Source: Mediterraneibacter faecis JCM 15917 (lineage in GTDB: Bacteria > Bacillota > Clostridia > Lachnospirales > Lachnospiraceae). Taken from it: a stretch of DNA of 64,000 bases. The notes below the pieces were generated by a model, which saw only the letters and a program-made list of their open reading frames with translations, was not told where the DNA came from and ran no database searches. Below, piece after piece: positions 40,473 to 50,411 of the stretch. Position numbers and translations under genes: made by a program. Each line of letters begins with the position of its first letter. The stretch's first letter is position 1. The stretch covers positions 1-64,000 of the forward strand of contig BBDW01000007.1 in NCBI GenBank assembly GCA_001312505.1. Direction: 5' to 3'.

Positions 40473-41206
40473 ATGCGTGATTTCGGGGGGAAATATTAGC
40501 AGAAAATAGAAAAAAGAAAGGATACTCTCAATCATATCTTGTAGACCTGCTTTCTCAGGAAGGTATTCAGGTCACTACAAAAGCACTCTCCAAATGGGAG
40601 ACCAATGCACGAGAACCAGCTTTACATGTTTTCCTGACACTTTGCCAGTTACTTGATATCGAAGATATATATGAATCCTTCTTTGGAGAAAACCCATATA
40701 ACATTATGAGTGGATTGAATGAAGAAGGCAGAAATAAATTGATTGAATTTGCTGATATTTTGAAAGCTTCTAAAAAGTTTTCTCCACTGTCTGCAAAAAT
40801 TATCCCATTCCATCATCCTGTAGAAATTACCTGGGAACCAGTTTCTGCTGGTACTGGAAATTACCTGGAGGATTCTGTAAAAGAAACCTATGATGTAGGA
40901 TACCTTGCTCCTGAGCAGACTGACTTTGGTGTACGGATTTCCGGTGACAGTATGGAGCCACTTTATCATACAGACGATGTTGCATGGATTCAGAAAAAAG
41001 ATTCTCTTGCTAATGGTGAAATTGGAATCTTCTATCTCAACGGCAATACTTACATCAAGGAATTACACGATGAGCCAGATGGTGTTTATCTGATTTCTTT
41101 AAATCAAAAATATCGTCCTATCCAGGTTTTGGAATCTGACTCTTTTAAGATTTTTGGAAAAGTAATCGGGAAATGCAAAGGTGCAGAAATTCCGGGATTT
41201 CATTAG
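40473..41206 (+). CDS. XRE/S24 self-cleaving repressor (frameshifted as read)
   Basis: CI/LexA-type repressor of about 243 residues. N-terminal HTH (ILAENRKKKGYSQSYLVDLL ... TKALSKWETNAREP), a likely Ala-Gly cleavage site in PVSAGTG, and S24 catalytic Ser in ISGDSMEPLY with Lys in TYIKELHDE. The ATG at 40473 follows GAGG; a G6 run (40485-40490, native 4) breaks the frame after MRDFG, so a naive reading starts at 40706 and loses the HTH. Probably senses RecA filaments and controls element induction. Confidence 0.88.
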
Positions 41207-41262
41207 ATTTCAACAGCAGGTTCATGATCCTGCTGATAACAATAAGCAAAGGAAGTGATTGA

Positions 41263-41463
41263 ATGGCAATCAATAATACACTAAAAGATATTCGTGAAGA
41301 ACGGAATCTCATTCAAGCAGATTTGGCTGAAGCCATAGGTTCCTGCAGCCAGACTATAGGCCGCATCGAACGTGGAGAACGTAATCCCTCTCTTGAGATT
41401 GCAATCCGGCTGGCACATTACCTGAAAGTGCCTGTAGAAGATATTTTTCAGGTTGAAGACTAG
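41263..41463 (+). CDS. Small XRE-family regulator
   Basis: 66 residues, a single HTH (LKDIREERNLIQADLAEAIGSCSQTIGRIERGERNPSLEIAIRLAHYLKVPVEDIF). Typical of stand-alone Cro/CI regulators on Clostridia elements. GGAAGTGATTG site upstream. Confidence 0.85.
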   Translation: MAINNTLKDIREERNLIQADLAEAIGSCSQTIGRIERGERNPSLEIAIRLAHYLKVPVEDIFQVED

Positions 41464-41521
41464 AAACACAACTGCCAGAAAACCGAGGAGTAAAATCCCC
41501 GGTTTTCCTTTTACTCAAAAA

Positions 41522-41956
41522 TCAGTGTAATCCTTTTACGAAGTCCGCTGCGTTTTTCATATCTTCTTCATTCGGATGGTCTTTAGCAATACCTCCAACC
41601 AGTTTAAATGGTCCGAATGTGTCATACCCTTTACAGCCAAATTTTCCAACCACACTGGCATGTCTTTTATCCAAAATCTGCTCTATGGTTTTATAATTAG
41701 CACTCCCGCCATAAGTACAGATCAGAAATATCTTTTTGTCGTCCGGTAGATTCTTCTCTGCAAATTCCAATATCGACTGATGAAACTTTGAAAAATAGAT
41801 TCCTGATGCAAACCCAATCATATCATAACTGCTCAGGTCTGCATCTGGCTGTTTCACAGCATCAATCAAATCCACCTGACATTCTTCTGCGATCCTCTTT
41901 ACTAATTTTTCTGTATTTCCATGATGCACAAATGCGTATACTATCGCTGTTCTCAT
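41522..41956 (-). CDS. Flavodoxin-family protein
   Basis: FMN-binding electron carrier. 144 residues: AIVYAFVHHGNTEKLVKRIAEE carries the phosphate-binding loop; YDMIGFASGIYFSKFHQSI and FLICTYGGSANY match flavin-contacting loops. Overlaps the MmcQ/YjbR stop by four bases (ATGA). Possibly cargo for redox defence; no iron-specific evidence. Confidence 0.85.
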   Translation of the reverse strand: MRTAIVYAFVHHGNTEKLVKRIAEECQVDLIDAVKQPDADLSSYDMIGFASGIYFSKFHQSILEFAEKNLPDDKKIFLICTYGGSANYKTIEQILDKRHASVVGKFGCKGYDTFGPFKLVGGIAKDHPNEEDMKNAADFVKGLH

Positions 41957-42327
41957 TTTTCTTCCTTTCTGTCTGCTCCGTCAATCAGGTCATAGCTCAT
42001 ATCCAAAAAGTCCAATATCTTCGCTTCACTGACTGAACCATCCAGTAAAATCGTGACCCAGTGCTGTTTATTCATATGGTATCCTGGTAAAAATCCATAA
42101 GTCTGAATAATCATGCTGGTCATTTCTGGATCGCACTTTACATCCATGATTTCAACCAGATCATTTCCCTCTAATCCCAGTTTCGATTTTTCAACCGTCA
42201 TGATCACTGCATACCATTTCCCATTTTTATGTCGAAGTACTGCACTGTCCGATAGTTTACTCCATAAATATTCCGGCATTGTGCCATACTGTTTCTGCAC
42301 ATATTCAAAAATTTCTTCTTTCTTCAC
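41953..42327 (-). CDS. MmcQ/YjbR family DNA-binding-like protein
   Basis: 124 residues: EYLWSKLSDSAVLRHKNGKWYAVIMTV and PGYHMNKQHWVTILLDG are the family hallmarks (CyaY-like fold). Function unknown; coupled to the flavodoxin gene. Confidence 0.85.
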   Translation of the reverse strand: MKKEEIFEYVQKQYGTMPEYLWSKLSDSAVLRHKNGKWYAVIMTVEKSKLGLEGNDLVEIMDVKCDPEMTSMIIQTYGFLPGYHMNKQHWVTILLDGSVSEAKILDFLDMSYDLIDGADRKEEK

Positions 42328-42470
42328 AATCTATTCAACTCCTGATTTTTCTGATATCCTGCCCATAATCATACCACATTTTCGTATCCCATACTACCTG
42401 CCAAATTCTTTTGCATTTTTCCGGTTCTCCTGACTTTAACTAATAGAGGGGGGGTAAAACAGCAAGGACA

Positions 42471-42526
42471 GGAAGTGAGGATACACTTCCGGGAAATCCC
42501 AATTTAGGGAACCCTGCCCTAAATTG
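42471..42526. other. Candidate oriT
   Basis: Two adjacent inverted repeats upstream of mobC: GGAAGTG..CACTTCC (42471-42490) and CAATTTAGGG..CCCTAAATTG (42500-42526). Position and structure fit a relaxase origin of transfer; the nick site cannot be assigned. Confidence 0.55.
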
Positions 42527-42579
42527 AAAAAAGCTGAAAGCAACGATACTACTACCTTCTCAGAAAGGAGAACACGCCA

Positions 42580-42903
42580 ATGGCTGAAAGAAAGAGAAGC
42601 AAAGAAATCCATTTCTATGTCACAGAAGAAGAACGGAAGCTTATCCGTAGAAAGATGATTGAATCAAAGACCAAAAACATGGGAGCTTATCTTCGCAAAA
42701 TGGCAATCGACGGTTACATCGTCAACACAGATACCACTCCACTGAAGAAACAGTATGAGGAAATGCACAAGATTGGTGTAAATATCAACCAGATTGCAAA
42801 AAAGGTAAATACCACCGGAGATCTATATCCGGAAGAAATGCAAGAATTGAAAGAGATGGTGAAAGAATTATGGCGTATCTTAAGATCTTCCCCATTAAAG
42901 TAA
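42580..42903 (+). CDS. MobC-like mobilization protein
   Basis: 107-residue relaxosome accessory protein: KEIHFYVTEEERKLIRRKM (ribbon-helix-helix start) and IGVNINQIAKKVN (MobC signature). Overlaps the relaxase gene by 34 bases. Confidence 0.88.
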   Translation: MAERKRSKEIHFYVTEEERKLIRRKMIESKTKNMGAYLRKMAIDGYIVNTDTTPLKKQYEEMHKIGVNINQIAKKVNTTGDLYPEEMQELKEMVKELWRILRSSPLK

Positions 42904-44248
42904 CAGACAAGAAAGCTCTGGACTACATCACAAATCCAGATAAAACAGAAGAAAAACTGTTAGTTTCCAGTTTTGGCTGTTCCCCGGAAACTGCAGATCT
43001 TGAATTTTCTATGACTAGAGAAATGGCAAAAAAGAATGGAATGGATAAAGGTGATAACCTGGCATTTCATCTGATCCAGTCGTTCAAACCTGGAGAAGTT
43101 GATGCCGAAACCGCCCATCGCTTAGGACAGCAATTCGCAGATGAAGTACTAAAAGGAAAATATGAGTATGTGATCAGCACCCACGTTGACAAAAATCATA
43201 TTCACAATCACATCATCTTCAACGCTGCAAGCTTTGTTGATCATCACAAGTATGTTTCCAATAAGCGGAGCTACCATAAACTCTGCCGGATCAGTAATCG
43301 TATCTGCCATGAAAACGGACTTACCACCAGTATGCCAATCGGAGAAAAAGGCAAAAGCTATAAAGAGAACATGGAATATCATCGTGGCACCAGTTGGAAA
43401 GCCAAGCTACGTGTTGCGGTTGATAAGGCAATCTGGGCTTCCATCAACTATGAGGAATTTCTGCAAAAGATGCAGTTAGCCGGATATGAAATCCGCCAAG
43501 GAAAGCACCTGTCCTTCCGTGCACCAGAGCAGAAAAACTTCACTTATATGAAATCTCTCGGAAGCTATTATTCCGAAGAAAATGTTCGCATCCGCCTGGC
43601 AAAAAATCGTAGCAAAGTAAAAGCTCCAAAGCATCTGTCCAGAGAAGCCCGCCTGTATATCAATATCTCCACGTATGTTACAACCGGCAATCGAGAAGGA
43701 TTTGAACGATGGGCAAAGCTCAATAATTTGAAAGAGGCGGCCCGCACCTTCAACTATCTTTCCGAAAATAACCTACTGAATTATGAAGATTTCCAGCAGC
43801 ATCTTTCTGATGTTAATGCTTCTGTTAAAGCGGCTGAGCAGAGAATAACGCAAATCAACAGTGAGCTGAGCACACAGAAAATCATTCAGAAACACTGTGA
43901 TTCTTACCGGCTTTGCCGTAAAGTGATTGAAGATTGCAGATCTGCTAAAAATCCAAAAGCATACCGAACCAAGCATCAGGCAGAATACCAGCTCCACGAT
44001 TCACTAAAAAAGAGCTTCAGGATCTCGGTGTTACCAAAATCCCAAGCTCTAATAAAATCCAGAAACGGATTGAAAATCTTGAATCTGAACAGGCAGCTAC
44101 TGTCCGCGAAAAACAGGAATTACAGAAAAAACAGAAGACACTAGATATCATCCAGCAGAATTTCATTGCTTTGATGTATACTCCAAATGTAAAATCCGAT
44201 TCACTTCAGACAAAACGAGAATCAGTACCTATCTCGAGAGATGAATGA
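42870..44248 (+). CDS. MobA/VirD2-type relaxase (frameshifted near the 3' end as read)
   Basis: Nicks oriT to start conjugative mobilization. About 459 residues when joined. N-terminal nuclease features: LISNPDKTEEKLL-like start, conserved YVISTHVDKNHIHNHIIFNAAS (HxHxH metal triad), and SYHKLCRISNRICHENGL. A6 at 44006-44011 (native 7) breaks the frame; the joined C-terminus is coiled coil (LESEQAATVREKQELQKKQK) and stops at 44246-44248. No coupling protein or type IV secretion genes are visible, so the element is mobilizable rather than self-transmissible on present evidence. Confidence 0.9.
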
Positions 44249-44271
44249 GGGCACTTTGTGCCTCATTCATC
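44240..44271. terminator. Hairpin at the relaxase 3' end
   Basis: GATGAATGAGGGCAC-ttt-GTGCCTCATTCATC, long stem overlapping the stop codon, modest T-rich tail. Confidence 0.65.
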
Positions 44272-44422
44272 TTCTTCTGACTCTTCCCAAAGTTCCAATC
44301 TCATTTTTTCTTAATGTATAATGTGGCACATAACCAAATGTATAACATTTTCGATCTGTCCCTCCCTGCAATGGTCTATATAGAGAAGCGAACTGTCCGT
44401 ACTACTCTGGAAGTAGGAGCTC

Positions 44423-46159
44423 TTATCTCAATTTCCATCCAATCGCTTTCTTACGAATACCAATGAAATCTGCATAAATACCAGGCTGCCTTATCAAATC
44501 CTCATGTTTGCCTGTCTGAACAATGTGACCACCTGACAATACAAAAATCTGATCCGCATTTCTGACTGTTTTTAGCCGATGAGCTATCATAATAACCGTT
44601 TTATTCTTCGTCAGCTCTGAAATAGCGCCCATCAGAAGATTTTCATTCTCTGGATCAACACTTGATGTAGCTTCGTCTAAAATGATGATAGGAGCGTCTT
44701 TCAAGATTGCTCTGGCAATCGAAATCCGTTGTTTTTCACCACCGGACAATGTAGCGCCTCCCTCACCAATAACGGTGTCGTAGCCATCAGGCAGACTCAT
44801 AATAAAATCATGGCAGCACGCCTTTTGAGCTGCTTTTACAACTTCGTTATGGGAAGCCGCTGGATTGCCGAATTTGATATTATTTTCTATGGTATCAGCA
44901 AAAAGATATACCTTCTGGAATACCTCACTGATATTGGTGAGCAGACTGTCCAGTGTGTAATCTCGAACATCTATACCGCCGATTGTAATTTTTCCATCGT
45001 CAACATCCCAGAATCGAGCGATTAGGTTACAAAGCGTACTTTTTCCGGCACCGGACGGACCAACAATAGCCGTTACGGTTTTTTCGGGAATAGAGAGGCT
45101 CACATGATCCAGAATCTTGTGTTCTCCATAGGAAAAAGAAACATCATCAAAAACAATATTATAATTTGGGGGGATTAATAGGTTTACCATGCTCGTCCAT
45201 AACGGGCGTGTTATCAATTTCGTTTACCTTGTCAATCGAAACATCCAGTAACCGCAGGAGAGAGGAAGTATTCCCCCCCGCCGACTGAAGCTGACTAAAG
45301 AGCATAAATGATGCTACTGTCATAAGCAGGCAAATGGAAAGCGCCATCGTTCCATTCAGGTAAAAGTACAACCCCCCCTCCACTATAACAAGAATACTTG
45401 TTCCGTAGAGAATGATTTGTTGCAGCATATTGTAAGGGACGAATGTACGCTCTAATTTCAGATTTTTATCCTTGCTGTCCAGAATTGCCTGTCTCATTTT
45501 GCTATTGGAATTTTGACCGAGATTAAAGGATTTTACAATCAGCATCCCTTGAACGTATTCCAGTACATTAGAAACGAGAGTCTCCTGGGCCTGCTGTCTT
45601 TGTGGCGAAACCGTTTCCGATTTTTTCTGTAACCGGCCGATGCACCATGTAAAAAGCAGAATCCCGCACAAAATCGTCAGTCCGATCCGCCAGTCGATAC
45701 AGAGCATAACAATAGTAATAATCGCTGCATGGATATAGCCGCCTAATATGTTGGTTAGCACCATGGACGCATTATTTTCAATATCGCCCATAGTCGTAGT
45801 GACGACAGAAGTCAAATTCCCCAAATTGTGATCGTTGAAATACCCCATCGGCATATATTTCATGCGATCTCCAATATGAATCCGTTTCTCCGCGCACATA
45901 AAATATCCAATTTGCACCTTGCCAAAATCTGAAATGTAGCTGCAATAAATTTTAAGCAGCATACTTGCCAGGGTGATTCCAAATATCATCCAGATCATAG
46001 ACGTAGTAAAACCGTCTGTTAAACCGAAAAAACCATGGCTAATGCTCCAAAGGACATCATATCAAAAAGGGAGTGCAGGACAGAAAAAAGGATAGCTTTT
46101 TTCATTGTCCCCTGCATTTTCCCTGAAAACTGATAAATCTTGCTTAATGTCTTTATCAT
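44423..46159 (-). CDS. ABC transporter, fused membrane-ATPase subunit (YbtQ-like; two frameshifts as read)
   Basis: Type IV exporter-fold half-transporter, about 577 residues. N-terminal six-helix domain, then ATPase with Walker A GPSGAGKST, signature LSGGEKQRISIARAI and Walker B IIILDEATSSVDP. Breaks: G6 at 45168-45173 (native 4, restoring KPINPPNYNIVFDDV) and a lost base near 46021 (restoring MVFSVLTDGFTTS). C7 runs add Gly in SAGGNTSS and VEGGLYF. Start ATG 46157-46159 after GGAGG, 11 bases after the partner gene. Pairs with it as a heterodimer. YbtPQ proteins of this fold import ferric siderophore; export is the alternative. Confidence 0.88.
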
Positions 46160-46170
46160 CTTCGCACCTC

Positions 46171-47916
46171 CTACGCCACATCTTTTGTGTCCATGTGCGC
46201 TTTCCACATTTCCTGATAGAGCGTACAGGAAGTCAATAAGTTTTCATGTGTTCCTTCGTCAATAATCTGCCCATCTTTTATGACAACAATTTTATCTGCA
46301 TCGGTAATCGTAGAAAGACGGTGCGCAATCATCAGAACGGTTTTCCCGGCAATCACTTTTGCCATTGCCTCTTGAATTAAGGCTTCATTCTCGGCGTCAA
46401 TGTAAGCGGTTGCCTCGTCAAGAATAACAATCGGCGCATTTTTCAGTACAGCGCGGGCAATCGCAATTCTCTGGCGCTCACCGCCCGACAAGTGACCTCC
46501 TGCACCTCCGACAACTGTATGGAATCCATTTTCCAGATTCAGAATGAAATCATAGCAGCCACAATCTCTGGCAGCCTGATATACTTCTTCATCCGTTGCG
46601 GATGGTTTTCCCATACGGATATTTTCTAAAACAGTTTCGTCAAAAAGATAGTTGTCCTGTGAAATATAAGCGATATTATCCATAAGCTGTGACAACGGAA
46701 TTTTGCGAATATCTGTTCCGTCTAACTTGACAGTTCCGTTTGTTACATCCCAAAATCCCGCAATCAGCTTCGTAATGGTAGACTTGCCGCCGCCACTGGG
46801 ACCGACAAAAGCGGTAATGCTGTTTTCTGGAATAGAAAGGTTGATATTTTTTAGCAATGGCTTTTCGCTTTCATACGAAAAGCTGACGTTTTCTAACACA
46901 ATATTGGAAGAATGAATAGACACCGGCGTTTCCGGGCGATCCAGTTCTTTTTCATCCAATACGGCGCACAATTCCCCCCCGACTACTGATTTCATTTGAG
47001 AAATGCTGTCCGTAAAGTTCATGGCATTTAAAATTGGTGTGATAATACCCAATGACAGCACGATACAGGTAACAAATGCCGGAACGCTCAGGCTCCCGTT
47101 CCGGTACAGGACACAGCCAATAGGAAGAACACACACTAACACACTGGGCCAGATTGTAACAAGCATGGATTTGTAAAGCTGCACGCTTTTCATCCAGTTC
47201 ACAGCATAGGCCGCATTATCTTCAACGGCATCTGAATATTTCTGGTAAGAATTAGCAGACTGATTAAACGCCTTAATGACTTCTATTCCGCCGATATACT
47301 CAACCACAGTGCTGGTCATTTTACGCATGCGCATAATAAGACCCTGGAATTTTTCTTCATATCCATTTGCCATTCCCTTATAGCACAACATACCAATCGG
47401 CAGGGTAATCAATGCAGCCAGCGCCATTCTCCAATCCAAAAACAGTAGGTAAATCAGAATACAAATCGGAATACAGAGATTCGCTGTCAGCTCCGGTACT
47501 AAATGCGCAAGGGTCGTTTCCATTCCCTCCACACGATCTACCAAGACATTTTTTAATTCTCCCGATGGGGGGGTGTTAATCATATAGCCCATCGGAACCC
47601 TGGTAAGTTTATCTGCTAGTTTCAGGCGGATCTCCGCCAGAGTTGCGAAAGTGGCCGTATGGGAAACTAAAGTAGAGAAATTTGCAAAGCATACTTTCCC
47701 AAGGAAACCAATTCCCGCAATCAGACACCACTCCATATAGACGGACACAGATGTCTCTCCATCCATCAAGAGAATCACAATTTTTGAAACTGCAAAAAAC
47801 GGCAGCAATCCGGCGGCAACACCCAGGATTGCCAAAATCACTGAAAGAACATATTCACCCTTATATGGAGCGGCAAGTTCCATCAGTCTGGACATGGGAT
47901 TATCTTTCTTGTCCAT
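46171..47916 (-). CDS. ABC transporter, fused membrane-ATPase subunit (YbtP-like)
   Basis: 581 residues, exporter fold: membrane domain (about 20-310) and ATPase with Walker A GPSGGGKST, signature LSGGERQRIAIARAV and Walker B IVILDEATAYIDAEN (Tyr-Ile where most have Ser-Val). Extra residues from long runs: INTPPSG and VVGGELC. Start ATG 47914-47916 (AAGGAG upstream). First gene of the pair, preceded by a hairpin (47944-47975) and an AraC-box-like promoter (47976-48007). Best match in architecture is the siderophore YbtPQ/IrtAB group. Confidence 0.88.
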   Translation of the reverse strand: MDKKDNPMSRLMELAAPYKGEYVLSVILAILGVAAGLLPFFAVSKIVILLMDGETSVSVYMEWCLIAGIGFLGKVCFANFSTLVSHTATFATLAEIRLKLADKLTRVPMGYMINTPPSGELKNVLVDRVEGMETTLAHLVPELTANLCIPICILIYLLFLDWRMALAALITLPIGMLCYKGMANGYEEKFQGLIMRMRKMTSTVVEYIGGIEVIKAFNQSANSYQKYSDAVEDNAAYAVNWMKSVQLYKSMLVTIWPSVLVCVLPIGCVLYRNGSLSVPAFVTCIVLSLGIITPILNAMNFTDSISQMKSVVGGELCAVLDEKELDRPETPVSIHSSNIVLENVSFSYESEKPLLKNINLSIPENSITAFVGPSGGGKSTITKLIAGFWDVTNGTVKLDGTDIRKIPLSQLMDNIAYISQDNYLFDETVLENIRMGKPSATDEEVYQAARDCGCYDFILNLENGFHTVVGGAGGHLSGGERQRIAIARAVLKNAPIVILDEATAYIDAENEALIQEAMAKVIAGKTVLMIAHRLSTITDADKIVVIKDGQIIDEGTHENLLTSCTLYQEMWKAHMDTKDVA

Positions 47917-47943
47917 TTCACATACGCTCCTTTTCATAAAAAT

Positions 47944-47975
47944 AGAGATTGGTTAAACACTTCTAACCAACCTCT
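47944..47975 (-). promoter_or_regulatory. Leader hairpin with U-run upstream of the YbtP-like gene
   Basis: Minus strand: AGAGGTTGGTTA / TAACCAATCTCT with an 8-base loop, followed by ATTTTT. It lies between the promoter and the ribosome-binding site, so could attenuate. A related GGTTAGA..TCTAACC repeat is in the leader of the Nik-like operon. Confidence 0.6.
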
Positions 47976-48007
47976 ATTATATCTATTCGGCTATTTTCTG
48001 CCACTCT
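47976..48007 (-). promoter_or_regulatory. AraC-box-like promoter, copy A
   Basis: AGAGTGGCAG-AAAATAGCCG upstream of TATAAT (47976-47981), with 16 bases between the box core and -10 and no -35 consensus. Nearly the same arrangement occurs at 53038-53070 before the Nik-like operon, suggesting one activator. Confidence 0.65.
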
Positions 48008-48047
48008 GATAGGGCGTTAAACACTCCATTTAGACATTGGATTATAT

Positions 48048-49673
48048 TTATTCCGCAGGCTGTACGTTATCGATCTCAAAGAACTGTGGCACGCTGGAGA
48101 AAGTATATCCGGCGATTTTGGAGGAATTATATACAACCAGATCCTTAGAATAGGAGATCGGAAGGTCAATCACATTGTCGTTGGAAACATTCAGTGCAGT
48201 AGCAATCGCACTCTGAACCACTTCGGGATCAGCAGAGGTGGAGAACGCATTTACCGCATCCGAATAGCTCTGGAAATCCTCAAGTGCCTGCAAGGAAATA
48301 GCATGAGGATCAGCACCGAGGGATTCCTGCAGGAACTTGTGCGGTTCAGTATAAGACCCTTCTGTATTCCATGTTGTAATGTCATAATTTCCTGCAACGC
48401 CTTCGGTCCACCAGGTCATCTGATCCTGGCCGGTAGTGGTTACGTCAATACCAACCTCTGCAAGCTGGGTCTTAATTGCAAGAGCCATGTCCTGTGCAAG
48501 AGAAAGATCAGTCCAATAGGTGTAATTCAGGGAAAGCTGCTGTCCATCTTTTTCACGGATACCAGTGCTTTCATTCATCACCCATCCAGCTTCATCCAGA
48601 AGTGCATTTGCTTTATCCAGATCATAGCTCCATGTGCTGTTATAAGTAATGTCTGTGTAGGGCGCTCCGGGTGCAAACAGGCTGGTGGCCGGAGTTTCGT
48701 ATCCATAGGTCAGGCCCTTGGTGATTTCTTCCTTATTGACAGCGTATGCAATCGCCTGGCGAACCTTAAGATCGCTCAAAATTTCGCTGGACGCATTCAG
48801 AACCAGGTTCCGGGTCAGGGTATTTCCATCATTGATTGCGCCCTCGATCCCATCCAGAGAAAGAGCCTGATTATAGTCATCATAGCTGAGAAGGTCAGCA
48901 CCGTAAATCAGGTCAACCTCACCAGTCTGTAATGCCTGAAGTCTGGAAGATGCCTCCGGGATATACTTTATGACAACTTCATCATAGTAAGGAGCTTCGC
49001 CCCCCCAATAGTTTTCATTTCTGACAAAACGGGTGCAGTCACCGGAAATCATTTCTTCGCGGATGTATGGACCAGTGCCGACAACATCTGTGAATGTCTG
49101 GAAGTTTTCAGCTTCAAACACATTCGGGGACATCATACCAGCAACATTCTGGAAGCAGAAGTCATTGATATAAGAGAAGCAAGGGGGGGCAGCATAATGA
49201 ACGGCCACCGTGTATTCGTCAACAACCTCTACGCTTTCAATGTTGTAAATGCCCTTGATACCGCTAAAATTAGGGTTGGAACGGTCAAAGTCCAGAATTT
49301 CCTTTACGCTTTCCGCATTAAAAGCGGCTCCATCTGTAAAAGCAACATCCTGACGGAGCTTAAAGGTAAGGACAGTATTTGTCTCATCCCATCCCCCCCA
49401 TTCCTCGGCCAGTTCGGGAACAATTTCCCCCCCGTCCTCATAGGCGACTAAAGTCTCATAGACCAGGCCACAGGCAATATTGTTTTCCTTGTTCATGGTC
49501 AGTGTCGTAAGGCTGTCCAATTCCTTAGCCGTGACGATCGTCAGTACCTTCGCTTCGTTTTCACCGCCAGTCTGCGTCTGATCGGAGGTATCATTCTGAC
49601 CACAGCCGACCATAGACAAAAGCATACTCACGCCCAATACAGCGGCGAGAAGTTTCTTGTAAATCTGTTTCAT
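48048..49673 (-). CDS. ABC substrate-binding lipoprotein, SBP family 5 (Nik/Cnt/Opp type)
   Basis: Extracellular receptor, 541 residues. Lipobox LSMVGCGQN (Cys about 24), then family 5 hallmarks: VAFTDGAAFNAESVKEILDF, VGTGPYIREE, NYWGEAPYYDEVVIKYIPE and KVRQAIAYAVNKEEIT. Four extra Gly/Pro (NYWGGEAP, EEWGGWD, EDGGEI, AAPPCF) come from length-7 runs. Members bind peptides, nickel or metal-opine complexes; beside NRPS metallophore genes a metal-metallophore ligand is most likely (inference). Last gene of the importer operon. Confidence 0.9.
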   Translation of the reverse strand: MKQIYKKLLAAVLGVSMLLSMVGCGQNDTSDQTQTGGENEAKVLTIVTAKELDSLTTLTMNKENNIACGLVYETLVAYEDGGEIVPELAEEWGGWDETNTVLTFKLRQDVAFTDGAAFNAESVKEILDFDRSNPNFSGIKGIYNIESVEVVDEYTVAVHYAAPPCFSYINDFCFQNVAGMMSPNVFEAENFQTFTDVVGTGPYIREEMISGDCTRFVRNENYWGGEAPYYDEVVIKYIPEASSRLQALQTGEVDLIYGADLLSYDDYNQALSLDGIEGAINDGNTLTRNLVLNASSEILSDLKVRQAIAYAVNKEEITKGLTYGYETPATSLFAPGAPYTDITYNSTWSYDLDKANALLDEAGWVMNESTGIREKDGQQLSLNYTYWTDLSLAQDMALAIKTQLAEVGIDVTTTGQDQMTWWTEGVAGNYDITTWNTEGSYTEPHKFLQESLGADPHAISLQALEDFQSYSDAVNAFSTSADPEVVQSAIATALNVSNDNVIDLPISYSKDLVVYNSSKIAGYTFSSVPQFFEIDNVQPAE

Positions 49674-49674
49674 G

Positions 49675-50411
49675 TTATCCTTGTCCTTTCTGGTTTGATA
49701 ATTGATCTATTAGATAGCCTTGCTCGGCGATCCGTCCCTCCCGCATGATGATAATCCGATTTGCAATACGCATTGCGTCCTTTCTGCTATGCGTAATGAA
49801 AATGCAGGAGCTGCCGGATAGCTTCACAAAGTTCTCTACTAAAGTAAGTACGGCATCCGCCGAAATCAGGTCAAGCCCGCTGGTCACTTCATCCATGATT
49901 AAGTAATCAGGTTCCACGGCAATCGCCCGAAGCAAAGAGAGCCGCCTCTGTTCGCCGCCCGAAAGCTGACGGACAGGCGTTTCCAAAAGCCCATAATCCA
50001 TGTGTACGGCATCCATCAAATCTAAAATATGTTTTTTCTTTCGGCTCTTTTCTTATCAGTTAAGTTCACCAGTGCTTCTTCTACATTTGCGTATGCAGAC
50101 CTGGCAGGATTTAAAGTGCCGGAAGAATCCTGAAAAACAGCCTGTATTTTTTTACGGTGCTGTTTCCATGTTCGATAATTCCAACAGGTTATATCTTCAC
50201 CATCCAGTAATATTTTGCCAGAAGTTGGTTTCTCAATGCCGATCAGAAGTCTTGCCAGCGTGCTTTTTCCCGATCCGCTTTCTCCCTCAATAGCAAGACT
50301 TTCACCTTTACAAAGGTGGAGGTTGATGTCCGAAAGCGCATTAAAATCTCCCTGGTTCACATTATGATATACCTGATTTACATTCTGGATTACAATTTCT
50401 CCCATTTCCAT
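49675..50411 (-). CDS. Nik/Opp-type ABC ATPase, second subunit (frameshifted as read)
   Basis: About 245 residues: Walker A GESGSGKST, Q-loop AVFQDSSGTLNPARS, signature LSGGEQRRLSLLRAI, Walker B YLIMDEVTSGLDL. T6 at 50032-50037 (native 7) breaks the frame; joined it reads RKKHILDLMDAVHMDYG. One base before the binding-protein ATG. It lacks the long Opp C-terminal extension, as in NikE. Confidence 0.9.

Noticed and set aside
44423-46207. Independent ATPase, membrane and leader genes
   Set aside because: Two frame breaks explain the split; joined they form one standard fused ABC subunit.
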